From UBA11346 sp038060575 (GTDB lineage Bacteria > Planctomycetota > UBA11346), in NCBI GenBank assembly GCA_964652775.1, contig CAZZAM010000006.1, positions 62,001 through 126,000 on the forward strand: DNA of 64,000 bases, read 5' to 3'. The notes under the pieces were generated by a model. It did no database searches. It saw only the letters and a list, made by a program, of their open reading frames with translations, and was not told where the DNA came from. The translations under genes were made by a program, and so were the position numbers. Positions 1 through 9,100 of this stretch are shown piece by piece (the stretch's first letter is position 1; every line of letters starts with the position of its first letter).

Positions 1-984
1 TTCGACGTCGCCATCTTCCACGTGTTTACCCATGCGTTCTTCAAAGCAGCGATGTTCCTCTCGGCTGGCGCGGTCATCCACGGCCTGCATCACGAGCAGG
101 ACATGCGGCGCATGGGTGGATTGAAGAAATACTTCCCGGTCGCTGGATGGGCGATGCTCTACGGCGTGTGGGCAATCACCGGCATGCCGATCGCAGCTGG
201 CTTCTGGTCCAAGGATCTCATTTTGGAAAGCGCGTTGCTTGGCCATGTGGGTCTCAACGGCATGAACGTCGCGCCGTTCATCGGCACGCTCATGATGGTG
301 ACGGCCGGCCTCACGGCGGTGTACATGACGCGCGTGCTGCAGTTGACGTTCAATGGTCAAAGTCGAGTGGCACCAGAAACGCTGGCGCATGTTGAGAAGA
401 CACCGCTAAGTATGGCTATTCCGCTCTTGGTGCTTGGTGTTGGTAGTTTAGCTGCCGGGTTTGTTTGGGTTGGATTGTCGTTCTCGAATTTTGGTATCGA
501 GGACGGTGGTATGGCGCATCTCAAACACTGGCTCGATCCGGTTGTTGGACATGCTCAGCACACGTTGGCGCATCACGATCACCTGCCTGAAACGGGCTGG
601 ATCGTCGCGGGTGTCAGCACGCTGATCGCCACCCTCGGCATCTTCATCGGCTGGTGGCTCTGGCGGAATGGGCCGTCGTCCGTGCCTGCTGCTGGAACGC
701 CGACCGCGCCCACTGGATTTGGCGGCGGCTGGACCTTTGGTTTCGATGTCGCTGCGCATTGGTTGGTGATCACGCCAATCAAGGCGATCGCCTACGGCAC
801 CTACTGGCTGGTCGAATTGGCCACGCTCGGCTTGCTTGGCTGGCTGTGTGCGGCCAGCGCGCGCGCGCTTGGTGATGGCTATGCCTTTGCCCTGCAGCGT
901 TCACGGCTGCGGACCTCGGCTGCGATCGCGATCCTTGGTCTCGTTGCCGCGCTCATCGTCCTCGTTCTGACTGGTTCGCACTGA
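1..984 (+). CDS. nuoL: NADH-quinone oxidoreductase subunit L, C-terminal part
   Basis: This is the 3' part of NuoL, the antiporter-like membrane subunit at the distal end of the complex I proton-pumping arm. The reading frame is open from base 1, so the start lies outside the window. About 327 residues are visible of a usual 600 or more. The first residues contain the family motif FTHAFFKAAMFLSAGAVIHG, with the membrane-buried lysine of the Mrp-antiporter-like fold. A hydrophobic tail follows, including the long C-terminal lateral-helix region and a last membrane segment near residue 310. It is followed after one base by nuoM and then nuoN, the usual nuo order, so the three are surely co-transcribed. 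Confidence 0.95.
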   Translation, partial: FDVAIFHVFTHAFFKAAMFLSAGAVIHGLHHEQDMRRMGGLKKYFPVAGWAMLYGVWAITGMPIAAGFWSKDLILESALLGHVGLNGMNVAPFIGTLMMVTAGLTAVYMTRVLQLTFNGQSRVAPETLAHVEKTPLSMAIPLLVLGVGSLAAGFVWVGLSFSNFGIEDGGMAHLKHWLDPVVGHAQHTLAHHDHLPETGWIVAGVSTLIATLGIFIGWWLWRNGPSSVPAAGTPTAPTGFGGGWTFGFDVAAHWLVITPIKAIAYGTYWLVELATLGLLGWLCAASARALGDGYAFALQRSRLRTSAAIAILGLVAALIVLVLTGSH

Positions 985-985
985 T

Positions 986-2524
986 ATGCTGCTGCTCGCC
1001 CTCATCCTAGCTCCGCTCGCCGCTGCGGTCATTGCGTGCTTTGCTCATGGTCGCGACGCAGATCGCGACGCTGGTGATGCCGCTCATCGTCTCGGTCTGG
1101 TGTTGTCATTCGCGATTGCCATCGCCGGCACACCGCTGCTGTTCGGTCACGGCGGATCGTTCAATGTCGCGTGGTTCGCGCTGCCCGGCACCGAGGCCAC
1201 TGTGAACCTGCACCTCGGCAGTGATGGACTGACCGCGTGGTTAGTGCAGCTGGTTACCTGGCTGACGCCGTTCGCGATCCTTGGCGGTCGCGGCGTTGCT
1301 GGTGGGCGCATGCGTGAATATCTCGTTGGCATCTTCGCCTGTCAGGCGCTGATGCTTGGCGCGCTGTTCGCCCGCGACCTCGTCGTCTTCTACGTCTGCT
1401 ATGAAGGCATGCTGGTGCCGGTCCTCGTGTTGCTCGCGCTGTTCGGCGGACCCGAGCGCCGTCAGGCGGCGCTGTGGTTTATCCTGATGACGATGCTCGG
1501 CTCGGTGCCGATGTTGGTTGGTATCTGGTGGTTGGCGGCGCATCTCGGCACGACCGATGTGAGCGCGGTGATCGACGGCGTTCGTTTGCTCGCCGGTCAA
1601 CCCGCTGTTGAGTGGTTGTTCTGGGCGTTCGCACTCGCATTCGCAGTGAAGGTGCCGCTGGTGCCGTTGCATGCGTGGCAGTCGCGCACATATGCCGAGT
1701 TGCCCGGCGGCGTCGCTGTGCTGGTCGCCGGTGCGATGGCCAAGATCGGCATCTACGGTTTCCTGCAGTTTGTGCTGCCGATCTTCCCTGAGCAGTCAGC
1801 GCTCCACGCGCAGCTGTTCATCGTGTTGGGCTTGATCGGTACGGTCGGCGGTGCGGTGGTCGCCTTGGCGCAAGACGATGCCAAGCGCATGCTCGCGTAC
1901 TCGTCGCTGTCGCACCTCGGCCTCGTCATGGTCGGCATCTTCACCTTCCAGCAGACCGCGATTGCTGGCGCGACGGTGCAGATGGTTGCGCACGGTTTGT
2001 CCGTCGCCGCCTTGTTCCTGCTCGTCGGCGCGCTCGAAGATCGCACGCGCAGTTCGTACTTGGATGACTACGGCGATCTCGCGACTAAAGCACCATTGTT
2101 CACCGTCCTCCTGGTTATTGCAGTGCTGGCTGCCGCGGGTCTGCCCGGCACCGCGAACTTTGCTGGCGAATTCCTACTCCTCCTCGGTGCATGGCAGAGT
2201 TCACCGTGGACAGCCGCCATCGCTGGACTGTCAGTTATTCTTGGCGCTGCCTACCTGCTGACCTTGGTGCAGAAGTGGTGCTACGGCGTAGCGCCTGAAG
2301 GACGTCCTGAGATTACCGATCTCAATGGCCGCGAGGCCTGGGCGGTGATCCCGTTACTGGCGATGGCGATCTGGCTCGGCTTCCAACCGGGTTTGATTTC
2401 CACGACCGCAGGCGCCAAAGCCAATGAGCTTGCAGCTGCGGCACGCATGCAGGCCGTCGGCCAGCAACTGCCGAGTCCGGTCGTTCCGGCGCCGCATACG
2501 CCCGCCCCGAAAGCGGAGCACTGA
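986..2524 (+). CDS. nuoM: NADH-quinone oxidoreductase subunit M
   Basis: NuoM is the second antiporter-like subunit of complex I and forms one proton channel in the membrane arm. The protein has 512 residues, the normal length, and about 14 hydrophobic segments. Family hallmarks are visible: the buried glutamate in VVFYVCYEGMLVPVLVLLAL, the lysine in FAVKVPLVPLHAWQSRTYAE, and the discontinuous-helix motif KRMLAYSSLSHLGLVMVGIF. The ATG lies one base after the nuoL stop, so translation is probably coupled. The C-terminus is Ala/Pro-rich, which is common in this family. Confidence 0.96.
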   Translation: MLLLALILAPLAAAVIACFAHGRDADRDAGDAAHRLGLVLSFAIAIAGTPLLFGHGGSFNVAWFALPGTEATVNLHLGSDGLTAWLVQLVTWLTPFAILGGRGVAGGRMREYLVGIFACQALMLGALFARDLVVFYVCYEGMLVPVLVLLALFGGPERRQAALWFILMTMLGSVPMLVGIWWLAAHLGTTDVSAVIDGVRLLAGQPAVEWLFWAFALAFAVKVPLVPLHAWQSRTYAELPGGVAVLVAGAMAKIGIYGFLQFVLPIFPEQSALHAQLFIVLGLIGTVGGAVVALAQDDAKRMLAYSSLSHLGLVMVGIFTFQQTAIAGATVQMVAHGLSVAALFLLVGALEDRTRSSYLDDYGDLATKAPLFTVLLVIAVLAAAGLPGTANFAGEFLLLLGAWQSSPWTAAIAGLSVILGAAYLLTLVQKWCYGVAPEGRPEITDLNGREAWAVIPLLAMAIWLGFQPGLISTTAGAKANELAAAARMQAVGQQLPSPVVPAPHTPAPKAEH

Positions 2525-2526
2525 TC

Positions 2527-4035
2527 ATGGAATCTGCACCGTTGTTCTCGTTGTTTGCTCCACTCGTCATCGTCCTCGGCGGCGGTTTGCTTGCGCTCGC
2601 GACCGAGGCGTTCCTCCACGGCGAGGCGAAGCATCGCTGGTTGCCGTGGATCGTCGTCGTCACGATGGTGGCCGCGGCGATCGTGCAGGTGTTTGCGCCG
2701 ACTGGTCACGCCTTCGGCATGTTCGCCAATGATCCGGCCCGGCGCTGGTTGGCGCTGGCGGTGATCGGCGCCGCGGCTTGTGCGATGGGTGGCCTGCAAC
2801 AAACGCTGCACCGTGACCGCTTCCCCGGTGGCGAGTCGTATGCGCTGGCTGCGATCGCGACGGCGGGCGTCCTCGGCATGGTCATGGCGCTCGACACGAT
2901 CGCGTTCTTCGTCTCGGTCGAAACCGCCGCTTTGGCGATCTATGCGTTGGTCGGCTTGCGTCGTCATCGCAGCGAATCGAACGAAGCGATCCTCAAGTAC
3001 TTCGTCATGGGCGCGATTTTTAGCGGCGTGTTCCTGTACGGCGCCGCGCTGCATTACGGAGCCACCGGTTCAACCCGGTTCTGCGCTGCCATCGTTGGCG
3101 ATCGTCAGCAACTCGAACTCATCGGCGCTGCGCTGATGGCGGCGGGCATGCTCTTCAAGGTCGGTTCGGTTCCGTTCCACGCCTGGGCACCGGATGCCTA
3201 CACCGGAGCGCCAGTCGCTGTGACCGGTCTGATGGGCGCGATCATCAAGGTCGGTGGCTTCGCCGGACTTGGTACGCTGTGGCTTGGCATCGCTGCTGGC
3301 GATGGCAGCAAGGTCGCACTTGATGCGATGGTCGTTCCTACGGCGACTGCGCGTCACATCCTGGAGCCACTCGGCGTCCTCATCGCGGTCAGCGCGATTC
3401 TCTCGATGGTGGTCGGCAACTTCGGTGCGCTCAAGCAAACTTCGGTTCGTCGCCTAATCGGTTACAGCGCGATCGCTCATGCCGGTTACATGTCGCTGTC
3501 GTTCATTCTGCCCGGCGTGGGCGATGGCATCGACCTGCGTCCGCTGTGGCTGTACGCGGTCGGTTACGCACTGGCGACCGCTGGTGCACTCACTGCGATC
3601 GCGGCGATGTCCGGCAACGACGATCTTGGTGACGACATCCAGTCGCTGCATGGTCGTGGACGGCAATTGCCGCTCTACGGTCTTGGCTTGACCGTGTTCC
3701 TCGCCTCGTTCGCAGGTTTACCACCGACACTGGGATTCCTCGGTAAATTCAGCGTGTTGCAGCAAGTCGTTGCGCACGGTGGCTGGCTCATCGCTTTGGT
3801 CGGTCTCATCGCCGCGATTGCTGGTGCTGGCGCATACCTTCGTTTGGCCGTGCAGCTGTGGGCTGGTCAGCCGAAGGATGTTCAGCCAGCTGGCTACCAG
3901 ACGCTGACCCGTTGGGGAGTTGCCTGTGCCGCCGTGCTGGTCGTCGCGTTGACGGTCGTACCGCGTCCGCTGACCGCGCATGGCAAGGCTGCCGCTGCAT
4001 TACCGCAGCCAGCGCCACCGGCCGACGTTCGCTGA
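2527..4035 (+). CDS. nuoN: NADH-quinone oxidoreductase subunit N
   Basis: NuoN is the third antiporter-like subunit of complex I, next to the quinone module. It has 502 residues and about 14 membrane helices. Motifs include FFVSVETAALAIYALVGLRR with the buried glutamate, LFKVGSVPFHAWAPDAYTGA with lysine and HAW, and RRLIGYSAIAHAGYMSL. The ATG is two bases after the nuoM stop. It is the last gene of the nuo operon: an inverted repeat element and an unrelated thioesterase follow. Menaquinone genes elsewhere in the window (menA, menC, menE) suggest the electron acceptor is menaquinone, which is an inference. Confidence 0.96.
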   Translation: MESAPLFSLFAPLVIVLGGGLLALATEAFLHGEAKHRWLPWIVVVTMVAAAIVQVFAPTGHAFGMFANDPARRWLALAVIGAAACAMGGLQQTLHRDRFPGGESYALAAIATAGVLGMVMALDTIAFFVSVETAALAIYALVGLRRHRSESNEAILKYFVMGAIFSGVFLYGAALHYGATGSTRFCAAIVGDRQQLELIGAALMAAGMLFKVGSVPFHAWAPDAYTGAPVAVTGLMGAIIKVGGFAGLGTLWLGIAAGDGSKVALDAMVVPTATARHILEPLGVLIAVSAILSMVVGNFGALKQTSVRRLIGYSAIAHAGYMSLSFILPGVGDGIDLRPLWLYAVGYALATAGALTAIAAMSGNDDLGDDIQSLHGRGRQLPLYGLGLTVFLASFAGLPPTLGFLGKFSVLQQVVAHGGWLIALVGLIAAIAGAGAYLRLAVQLWAGQPKDVQPAGYQTLTRWGVACAAVLVVALTVVPRPLTAHGKAAAALPQPAPPADVR

Positions 4036-4067
4036 CGTCGATTCTGGAACCAACCATTGAATACCTT

Positions 4068-4221
4068 CAAGGCAACCGCAGAGGCGCAGAGGCCGCTGAG
4101 GACGCGGAGTCGAGGGTTTGGGTCAGAATGGTTCAAGGGCTTTTTTGCCCGCGTTGGATATAGCCCTCAATCCATTATCCTCTGTGATCTCTGCGGCCTC
4201 TGTGCCTCTGCGGTTGCCTTG
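4068..4221. repeat. Inverted-repeat element, CAAGGCAACC-ended, copy A
   Basis: The left arm begins CAAGGCAACCGCAGAGGCG and the right arm ends CGCAGAGGCAACC-type sequence read in reverse (CCTCTGCGGTTGCCTTGG). Arms are about 40 bases with mismatches, separated by about 75 unrelated bases. It lies directly between nuoN and the thioesterase gene, and its right arm ends 19 bases before the thioesterase start. The element has no coding capacity. Related copies lie at 14618, 36052 and 63903. When folded as RNA it would form a strong hairpin and could end nuo transcription. Confidence 0.8.
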
Positions 4222-4240
4222 GATAGGGGAGTTCAGATTC

Positions 4241-4633
4241 ATGCCGGCTGACATCCATCGCATCCGCGTTCGTTACGCTGAAACCGATCAAATGGCGGTG
4301 GCGCATCACAGCGCCTATGTCGCCTGGTTTGAGGAAGCGCGCATTGCCTGGCTGCGCAACCACGGTCACTCGTACAAGCAGCTCGAAGAATCTGGAACGA
4401 TCATGCCGGTGGTTGAATTGACCATTCGCTATCGCAAGGCTGCGCGGTTCGATGATGAACTGGCGTTAACCACCACGGCTGTTGCCGCTGGTCCTAGTCG
4501 GGTGGTATTTACCACGGTGATTACGCGTGGTGACGACACGTTGGCAGAGGGCGTGGTCACCGTCGCGGCGGTTGGGCGGGATGGGAAGCCGATGCGGTTA
4601 CCGGAGGGGATGCGGGCGACGTTTTCACCATAG
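4241..4633 (+). CDS. Acyl-CoA thioesterase, YbgC/FadM type (4HBT hotdog fold)
   Basis: A 130-residue single hotdog-fold protein expected to hydrolyse acyl-CoA thioesters in the cytoplasm. The N-terminus RVRYAETDQMAVAHHSAYVA has the 4HBT signature with the catalytic aspartate of YbgC-type enzymes (usually Y-x-x-T-D). This is followed by WFEEARIAWLR and VVELTIRYRKAARFDDEL, both typical of the family. The frame is open upstream, but those codons run through the repeat element. The ATG at 4241 has AGGGGA about ten bases upstream and gives the normal family length. No operon partner is evident. The natural substrate cannot be told from sequence. Confidence 0.88.
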   Translation: MPADIHRIRVRYAETDQMAVAHHSAYVAWFEEARIAWLRNHGHSYKQLEESGTIMPVVELTIRYRKAARFDDELALTTTAVAAGPSRVVFTTVITRGDDTLAEGVVTVAAVGRDGKPMRLPEGMRATFSP

Positions 4634-4700
4634 TGGCATGGGCATCTTGCCCGTGTCGTCTTGACGATTGCTCCTCCGTCATCTGTGTCAGTCTTGAATC

Positions 4701-5369
4701 ATGGCGTCTCGACTACATTGGATTGTGCTGTTTCTTGTTCTCGTGGGAATCTGCACGGTAGGTGTCTGGATTGCGATCAGTTCAGAGCCGCATCAAAGAA
4801 AACCAACGTCAGTAGCTACTATCACCAGCACCGTCGCGCGCGCACCGCCTTTTGAACAACCGGAATCCCCATTCGAGTGTTTGTCGAAAGCAGCTCTCGC
4901 TCAGGTTGGCGTCACGACCCTGTACGATCCCAACTATGCAGCGCTGGCGTACCCAGGTGGCGACGTGCCGTTAGAGCGTGGCGTGTGCGCCGATGTCATT
5001 GTTCGCGCATTCCGTGGTGTCGGCATTGATCTCCAGAAAATGGTGCATGAAGACATGCTGGCCAACTTCGCGGCTTACCCACGACGCTGGAACCTGAAGC
5101 GTCCTGATGCGAACATCGATCATCGTCGGGTGTTAAATCTGATGACTTGGTTTCAGCGCCAAGGTTGGGAACTGCCGATCACGAGTGTTTCCGCTGATTA
5201 TCAAGTGGGAGACATGGTTGCTTGGGACTTGGGTAATGGACTGACGCATATAGGCATGGTGGTGAAAGCAAACGGGAAAATGACGGTGGTTCATAATATC
5301 GGACAGGGGGCACGGATGGAGACTGTCCTGTTTTCATGGCCGCAGATTGGGCATTATCGATGGAAGTGA
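4701..5369 (+). CDS. DUF1287 family protein with N-terminal membrane anchor
   Basis: A 222-residue protein with a hydrophobic N-terminal segment (residues 7-27, LHWIVLFLVLVGICTVGVWI), so probably secreted or membrane anchored. The rest matches the DUF1287 family (YijF type): GVCADVIVRAFRGVGIDLQ near residue 95, VHEDM, PDANIDHRRVLNLMTWF, YQVGDMVAWDLGNGLTHIGM and a terminal VHNIGQGARME. The Cys in GVC, the conserved His residues and the DL pair give an NlpC/P60-like papain-fold pattern. Hydrolysis of a cell wall bond is therefore plausible, but the function of this family is not established. It stands alone, and the stop is followed by the heptad array. Confidence 0.85.
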   Translation: MASRLHWIVLFLVLVGICTVGVWIAISSEPHQRKPTSVATITSTVARAPPFEQPESPFECLSKAALAQVGVTTLYDPNYAALAYPGGDVPLERGVCADVIVRAFRGVGIDLQKMVHEDMLANFAAYPRRWNLKRPDANIDHRRVLNLMTWFQRQGWELPITSVSADYQVGDMVAWDLGNGLTHIGMVVKANGKMTVVHNIGQGARMETVLFSWPQIGHYRWK

Positions 5370-5390
5370 TTGGGCGGGCAGTGATCGGCT

Positions 5391-5487
5391 GGCAGCAGGC
5401 AGCAGGCAGCAGGCAGCAGGCAGCAGGCAGCAGGCAGCAGGCAGCAGCCAGCAGCCAGCAGCCAGCAGCCAGCAGCCAGCAGCCAGA
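5391..5487. repeat. Heptanucleotide tandem array, left of the S23 gene
   Basis: Eight exact copies of GGCAGCA (5391-5446) are followed without a break by five exact copies of GCCAGCA (5447-5481) and a degenerate unit. The switch changes one base of the unit while keeping phase. There are no spacers, so it is not a CRISPR array. A second heptad array flanks the other side of the S23 gene at 5976-6052. Confidence 0.95.
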
Positions 5488-5499
5488 AAAATCACGGGT

Positions 5500-5620
5500 G
5501 GCTTCCTTGCAAGCCCCCAGCGTCCGGATCGTGCTCGCCGTCAAGGCGGACCGCTGCGCGGCGCCTGCGGCGGCCTTGACTGCTGTGCGCGGTCCGGTCT
5601 TGGGGACTTGAAAGGAAGCT
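5500..5620. promoter_or_regulatory. Nested inverted repeat ending in the S23 ribosome binding site
   Basis: The outer arms 5500-5519 and 5601-5620 are complementary over 20 bases with about three mismatches. The left arm reads GGCTTCCTTGCAAGCCCCCA and the right arm TGGGGACTTGAAAGGAAGCT. Inside are a perfect 8-base pair GTCAAGGC/GCCTTGAC (5540-5547 with 5573-5580) and an alternative pair CGGACCGC/GCGGTCCG (5547-5554 with 5589-5596). The right outer arm contains AAAGGAAG, the Shine-Dalgarno of the gene starting at 5624, so in RNA the site would be paired with the left arm. This is consistent with a translational switch or a structured element RNA; which one is inference. Confidence 0.75.
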
Positions 5621-5623
5621 ACT

Positions 5624-5977
5624 ATGTCACGCTTCACCAATCTTCACGTCTGGCATCAGGCCAGACAGCTCATTAAGATTGTTTCATCTGTCACCGCCGA
5701 CATGCGCACCGAAGGCGATCTCAAGGCGCAGATGCGGCGGGCGGCGATCTCGGTTGCGAGTAACATCGCTGAGGGCTCCGAACGCGGATCTGATCGCGAC
5801 TTCCTTCGGTTTCTTGCCATCGCTAACGCGTCGGCGGCCGAAGTGGAAGCGCAGGCGATCATCGCGGGGGACTGCGATTGTCTCAGCGAACAGCATGCGA
5901 CGTCGATCGCGGATCAGGCGCGGGTTGCGGGACGGATGCTCAATCGCTTGATGGCGCGCGTGGGTGGCAGCGGGTAG
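5624..5977 (+). CDS. Four-helix-bundle protein, S23 / 23S rRNA intervening-sequence family
   Basis: A 117-residue helical protein of the S23 (IVP) family, related to the Avd accessory proteins of diversity-generating retroelements. The pattern is typical: LHVWHQARQLIKIVSSVTAD, DLKAQMRRAAISVASNIAEG with the near-invariant SxxSNIAEG core, GSDRDFLRFLAIANASAAEV, and a C-terminal helix. The original members are encoded in insertions within 23S rRNA; most genomic copies are free-standing and of unknown function. The family forms a basic homopentamer thought to bind nucleic acid. Its start follows AAAGGAAG with 5-6 bases. Heptad arrays and an inverted repeat surround it, suggesting a composite repeat unit. 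No reverse transcriptase or variable repeat is nearby, so it is not a retroelement. Confidence 0.9.
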   Translation: MSRFTNLHVWHQARQLIKIVSSVTADMRTEGDLKAQMRRAAISVASNIAEGSERGSDRDFLRFLAIANASAAEVEAQAIIAGDCDCLSEQHATSIADQARVAGRMLNRLMARVGGSG

Positions 5978-6052
5978 CTGGGGGCTGGCGGCAGGAAGCT
6001 GGGAGCTGAAAGCCGTGAGCAACCAGCAACCAGCTACCAGCGGCCGGCTAAA
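5976..6052. repeat. Heptanucleotide array, right of the S23 gene
   Basis: Eleven seven-base units in unbroken phase, starting within the S23 stop codon: AGCTGGG, GGCTGGC, GGCAGGA, AGCTGGG, AGCTGAA, AGCCGTG, AGCAACC, AGCAACC, AGCTACC, AGCGGCC, GGCTAAA. Units are more diverged than in the left array, but most start with AGC. The first half reads AGCTGGG-like and the second AGCNACC-like, roughly reverse complements, so the array can fold on itself. From 6053 to 6117 I see only a short palindrome GCCAACGCACGTTGGC (6071-6086). Confidence 0.8.
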
Positions 6053-6117
6053 ATGCCCCCATCCAACCCGGCCAACGCACGTTGGCACTGCAGAAACCGC
6101 CATAGGCTGCGCGCCCC

Positions 6118-9100
6118 ATGAATGCCTCTCCTTCGCAGCGTTGGTCCGGTGCGGTCCACGATCTCTTCGCCTGTGCCCGCGGCCGCCTGCCGGCGTCGTT
6201 TTTGCAGCGCAAGCTCGCCGACCTCGGTTTGACCGGGATTGCAGCGCTGGCGAACAAGGAAGTCGGGCTGCTCGACAAGGCGGTGGACCTGGTCAATGCG
6301 CTGGCTGACGGTCGGCCTGCTCCGGGCGGGAAGAAGCCCGATGAGGCACTAGCCGAGGCGTTCCCCGAGAGCCATCCGACGATGGGTGGGCTGAAGGCGT
6401 TGGCCCAAGAGTACATCGCGTCGATGCGTCCAGCGAAGGCGAAGAGTCGTCCGGTGGCCGAGGCCGCGCCAGCACCGGCCCCGTCAGGTGGTGGTCGTCC
6501 GCAGGGCGATCGTCGTGAAGCACCGCCGCCGCGCGCTCCGGCTCCGCCGCCAGCACCCGCACGCCCACGCGTGACGTGGGAGCAATGGATTGAACGCCAC
6601 TTCCCAGTCGCTGCGCCCGTTGCCACGACATCGGCGGCAACTGGTGAGGCAACCGCAACCGCAACCGCAACCGCAACCGCAACCGCAGCGGCTGTGCAGC
6701 CTGCACCATCAGAGGCGGTGACGCCGTTTACTCCGCCGGCTTTGGTGCACTGGAGCATCGACACGGAGAGCAAACAGCAGCTCGGTCGCATCCGCGAACG
6801 CCTGGCATTGATCATTGCGGCCAAGGCCGAACCAGCGACGCATCTCCGCGAACTTGTATTTTTGATTCTGCGCGTGCCGCAGGCGGTGCGTGATGACCTG
6901 CGTCTGTTGCTGGCCGAACATCTGCAACGGCATGGCGTCATGGTCACGGTCGGCGCGCTCTATCCGCCGCCACCGCTCGCGTCGCTGCGGCGCGATTGGG
7001 AAAATCTGCTCGATGCCCGTGGCGCAGCCGATCCGGCGGTCGAGGGGGCCTGGCGCAAGATGGTCGAAGCGCATCCCGAGGCGCGGCCTAAGTTGGAAGC
7101 CGAGCGCGCGCACGAATGTGACGATATGTTCCGTCGTTTTGCGACGCTGTTGCGCGAGCACGGTGAAGCCGATGCGCGGACGATCGAAGCACGCGGCCGC
7201 ATGGAATCGCGCCACGCGAATTTGACCGAGCGGATCACCGCCGAGATCGCCCGTGTACGCACGCTGGCCGAGTCTGCGGCGCATGCTGGCAAACTGATAG
7301 CTGAACATGGTTGGGAACACGCCGACGTGACTGCTGCCCTTGCCGCTTTGGACCCACCGGCGCGACAGAAGCTCGACGCTCAACGCCGTCACGAACTTGA
7401 TGATCTCGATCGCAAGCTGCGCACCGCATCACGCGAGCATGGACCCGATGGCGAAGCGACGCGCGCGGCCCTTGAGAGTCTGAGCAAGCGCTTCCCGCAT
7501 GAGGGTGCTGTCGCCGCTGGTCGCATCGATCGCATCCGTCGTGGCGAAGCCATGACCGCGCAAGAGCGTGAACGCCGCGAATCCGGTGGTTCGTTGTCGG
7601 CGGTTCACACCGCAACTGTCGAACACCGCGTCGCTCAGGTGGCAGCTGCGCCACGCTGGCGCATGATCATCGCTCTGACCGGCGTTCGCAATGTGCCGCA
7701 CAAAGACGAAAAAAACCCTGGTGAAAACCGCAGTGTTCGCAATGGATGGGCAGTTGCCTGGCTGACCACTGGCGAGTGCGCGGCGGGTCCGATTCCGGCT
7801 GGATGGCGCGCTGCTGACTGCGGCAACCTCGACGAACTCGATGCCTGCGTGCAGGCCGTCGTCGATCGCCCTGGCGTGGTGATCGGTGTTCCACTTGCCG
7901 ATTGTCCCGAGCGCAGTGGCGCATGGACCGATGCGACGTGGATGTTGTCGGCGGTGGCGGGCCTCGTGTTGCCAATTGATCAGGCGTGCGAGATCGCTGT
8001 CGAATTGCCGGCCTGGGCCGAAGTCGGCGATGCGGCTACATGCGATGCGGCGCTCAAATCATTGAGTACAGCGATCTCGGTTGCAGGTCGTAGCTGCACG
8101 ATCACGCGCGCTGCTGCTGGTGCAGACCATGCGACATCGCTGATTGAAGCGGTGGCGTGGAGTTGGAGTGGCCGCAAGGATTCCGACGCGGCACGTATTC
8201 GTCAGTCCGGCTTGGATGGCGGCTGCTTGCTGCATCTGACCCCGGCGCAGCGCGAGGCGGTGCATCATCTCGCCGTCGCGCAATTACCGTCATGGCAGGC
8301 GTGGAGTTCGGTGTTGGCAGACTCGGCGGACGATGCACTCGCCGCTGCATTAATCGCTCGGACGCGTACGCGCCTCCTGCCGATGTCCGAAGCCGTGGTC
8401 ACGTTGCACCGTCATCTCACTGGCCAGATTCGTGCCCACATCACCGATCCAGCGCGTTTAGCGCGCGAATTGGCGTGGCTCGATGGACTCGGCGCTGAGC
8501 TGCGTCCGCGCGATCGTCTGCGTCTCGATGGCTCGATCGTGGCCGCACAGGCCGCGTCTGGCCGCAGCGATCCAGCGGCGCTGCAGCGATTGAATACCCG
8601 TTTGGCCGACCTCCGCGAGGAATGGCCGGCCGATGTGTTGGACGCTGCCATTCACGCGGCGGCTCATCTGCGCGAATCACTCAACACCGAAGCTGCCGAC
8701 GCCGTGTTGGAACCATGGGCGCGTGCTGAAGCCGTCGCCTGCGGCGGCCGTGCGCTGCTCGTGCGTTTATGCGAAGAGCGCGCGCGTATCGCTGCGACCT
8801 CAGGCCGTTGGAAGGAAGCACGCAAGCAACTTGAACGTGGTGCCGAAGTCGCCGCGCGTCTCGTTGATCCCACCGAGCGTACCGTGGCGCTGGCGCGTTT
8901 CGCTACGTTGAAGGCGGCTGTGTTGTCAGATGACACCACGATTGCTGACGATGAAGCGCGCCTCGGAATCACCGCCGCGCTTGCGGGTGCCGAGCCAATC
9001 ACCGCAGCGGCCAAACTGGCCGTCGATGGTCTGCCGCGTCAGCAACACCTCGCGCTGCTGCGCTGGGCGGTGCGGCGTCAGGAAGAAGTCGTCGCCGTCG

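Noticed and set aside
2281..3054. Long antisense frame on the minus strand across nuoM/nuoN
   Set aside because: Low-complexity Arg/Asp/His composition typical of the shadow of a GC-rich gene; nuoM and nuoN are certain on the other strand.
5391..5487. CRISPR-like direct repeats
   Set aside because: Seven-base units without spacers, no repeat of 24-40 bases and no cas genes.
5624..5977. Diversity-generating retroelement (Avd-like protein)
   Set aside because: No reverse transcriptase gene, no variable or template repeat in the window; the protein is S23-like only.
5624..5977. Insertion within a 23S rRNA gene
   Set aside because: Flanking sequence is not rRNA and lies between ordinary protein genes.
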